This document shows, in pieces, positions 6,470 through 7,191 of a DNA stretch of 7,191 nt. Source of the DNA: JAUIAI01 sp049680625 (GTDB lineage Bacteria > Pseudomonadota > Gammaproteobacteria > Burkholderiales > Burkholderiaceae_E); contig JBAUID010000049.1 in assembly GCA_049680625.1 (NCBI GenBank), forward strand, positions 1 through 7,191, written 5' to 3'. A program made the translations under genes and the position numbers. The number at the start of each line of letters is the position of its first letter. Position 1 is the first letter of the stretch. The notes beneath the pieces were generated by a model that saw only the letters and a program-made list of their open reading frames with translations, was not told the origin of the DNA and made no database searches.

Positions 6470-6907
6470 ATGACAAAGAAAATCCTGGTCATTCACGGCG
6501 TAGGAATGAACATGCGCGGCAAAGCCCAGATCGACATTTTCGGACCAATGACTCTCGCCGATTACGATACCAATATCCGTCGTTTCGCCGACGAGCTGGA
6601 TGTAGCTGTCGATATTTTTCATTCCAATATCGAAGGCGAAGTGATAAACCGCTTGTATAACGCCAATGATGAAAGTTTCATCGGTGCGGTGATCAACCCT
6701 GCCGCTTATATGACGGGTTATCCCGCGTTATGTGCCGCCATCGACCAAGTGTCGTACCCGGTTTGGGAAATTCACTTGTCGAACCCGGCACGACGCGGGC
6801 GAATATCGGAAGTGGCTAACGTCTGCCAGGGGGTGATTACGGGCTTTGGCATTCACGGCTATTACATGGCACTGGACGGTATTAAACGATTCACTCAGGC
6901 GTCTTAG
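6470..6907 (+). CDS. Type II 3-dehydroquinate dehydratase-like protein with altered active site
   Basis: At 145 residues it is the usual size of the AroQ family, which dehydrates 3-dehydroquinate in the shikimate or quinate pathway as a dodecamer. It aligns without forcing: KILVIHG at the start, FGPMTLADY, HSNIEGE (51-57), INPAAY (75-80), EIHLSN (100-105), GVITGFGIHGYYMAL (121-135). By comparison with the Mycobacterium tuberculosis enzyme from memory, N76, E100, H102 and S104 are kept. However, Asn12 is G12, lid Arg19 is A19, catalytic Tyr24 is F24, His81 is T82 and Asp88 is A89, and about three residues are missing after the HLSN motif. Loss of both the Tyr and the lid Arg should abolish the canonical reaction, so I do not assign aroQ. 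It may act on another substrate or serve a binding role. TTGGA lies 8 bases before the ATG. It faces a CoA-ligase gene tail-to-tail. Confidence 0.82.
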   Translation: MTKKILVIHGVGMNMRGKAQIDIFGPMTLADYDTNIRRFADELDVAVDIFHSNIEGEVINRLYNANDESFIGAVINPAAYMTGYPALCAAIDQVSYPVWEIHLSNPARRGRISEVANVCQGVITGFGIHGYYMALDGIKRFTQAS

Positions 6908-6912
6908 CCGAC

Positions 6913-6945
6913 GCCTGTTTGCACCGGAGCCTTCGGGCGCAGGGC
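6913..6945. terminator. Possible bidirectional hairpin between convergent genes
   Basis: The 38-base gap between the two convergent stop codons contains GCC-TTCG-GGC (6929-6938), a hairpin with a UUCG loop. It can be extended through mismatches to CC/GG at 6924-6925 and 6942-6943, or nested in GCCTG (6913-6917) with CAGGGC (6940-6945). No T-run follows on either strand, so intrinsic termination is only possible, not shown. Confidence 0.3.
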
Positions 6946-7191
6946 TTAGTCGTACTTTCGCAGGTCTTGAATCACCAGGCCATCATTAGGCAACGAACCG
7001 GGTGCGACCAGTCTGACGTCACCCCGCAGCTTGGTGACGTCGCGAATCGCTTCAATAACCCGGGCGGTGATAGCTTCATCATTGACTGTCGTTTCGCAGT
7101 GCAGGCACATTTCATCATTGGCCAACTCACCGGTAATCACCAGTCGTGCTTTACTGATTTCGACAAAACGCTTAACTATTGCCGCCACCTG
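6946..7191 (-). CDS. Phenylacetate-CoA ligase-like adenylate-forming enzyme (C-terminal fragment, cut by right edge)
   Basis: The minus-strand frame is open from the right edge to TAA at 6948-6946, giving 81 residues. A GTG near the edge (7188) is probably internal, because the residues before and after it read as the continuing C-terminal subdomain of a longer protein. The alternating strands and helices (VKRFVEISKARLVITGEL, MCLHCET, ARVIEAIRDVTKLRG, then VRLVAPGSLPND) match the AMP-binding C-terminal domain of phenylacetate-CoA ligase-type enzymes, which activate aryl or acyl acids with ATP and CoA. In these enzymes the last motif usually carries a Gly-Lys whose Lys drives adenylation; here the residue after the Gly is Leu (codon 6978-6976, residue 72 of the fragment). 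The parent protein would be about 400 or more residues. Substrate is unknown. Confidence 0.62.
   Translation of the reverse strand, partial: QVAAIVKRFVEISKARLVITGELANDEMCLHCETTVNDEAITARVIEAIRDVTKLRGDVRLVAPGSLPNDGLVIQDLRKYD

Noticed and set aside
1..7191. Mobile elements, CRISPR arrays, tRNA or rRNA genes
   Set aside because: I looked for transposase or integrase motifs, spaced direct repeats and tRNA-like ends and found none.

Overview
The window reads as chromosomal DNA from a Gram-negative bacterium, most likely a gammaproteobacterium. The reasons are a moderately high GC content, GGAG/AAGGA ribosome binding sites, a lipoprotein carrying a lipobox, and the make-up of the protein families. 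I cannot name the genus. There are no rRNA or tRNA genes, transposases, phage genes or CRISPR repeats. Eight protein genes fill almost all of it, six complete and two cut by the window edges. No gene-free stretch exceeds about 265 bases.

Layout. (1) Minus strand, 1-1125: the N-terminal 212 residues of an FAD-dependent dehydrogenase of the fumarate reductase/3-ketosteroid dehydrogenase flavoprotein type run off the left edge. Upstream of it lies a small lipoprotein resembling MliC-type lysozyme inhibitors. (2) Plus strand, 1378-3847: a SHOCT-domain protein with a 12-bp tandem repeat is followed 28 bases later by an amidase-signature hydrolase with an intact Lys-Ser-Ser triad. (3) Minus strand, 3872-4963: a zinc-dependent alcohol dehydrogenase, convergent with the amidase. 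(4) Plus strand, 5227-6907: a class C beta-lactamase-like serine hydrolase (family VIII esterase type), then a small protein with the fold signature of type II 3-dehydroquinate dehydratase but with several catalytic residues replaced. (5) Minus strand, 6946-7191: the C-terminal end of a phenylacetate-CoA ligase-like adenylate-forming enzyme, tail-to-tail with the previous gene.

No single pathway is evident. The gene set (flavin dehydrogenase, amidase, alcohol dehydrogenase, esterase, CoA ligase) has the flavour of a catabolic accessory region for organic acids, esters or alcohols, but that is inference. The two divergent intergenic regions (1126-1377 and 4964-5226) probably hold the promoters.

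The most noteworthy item is the dehydroquinase-like protein at 6470-6907. It keeps the family scaffold, but the positions equivalent to the catalytic Tyr, the lid Arg, the first active-site Asn and a substrate-binding His are all changed, which suggests a different reaction or a non-catalytic role. Its neighbouring CoA-ligase fragment appears to lack the usual C-terminal catalytic Lys.
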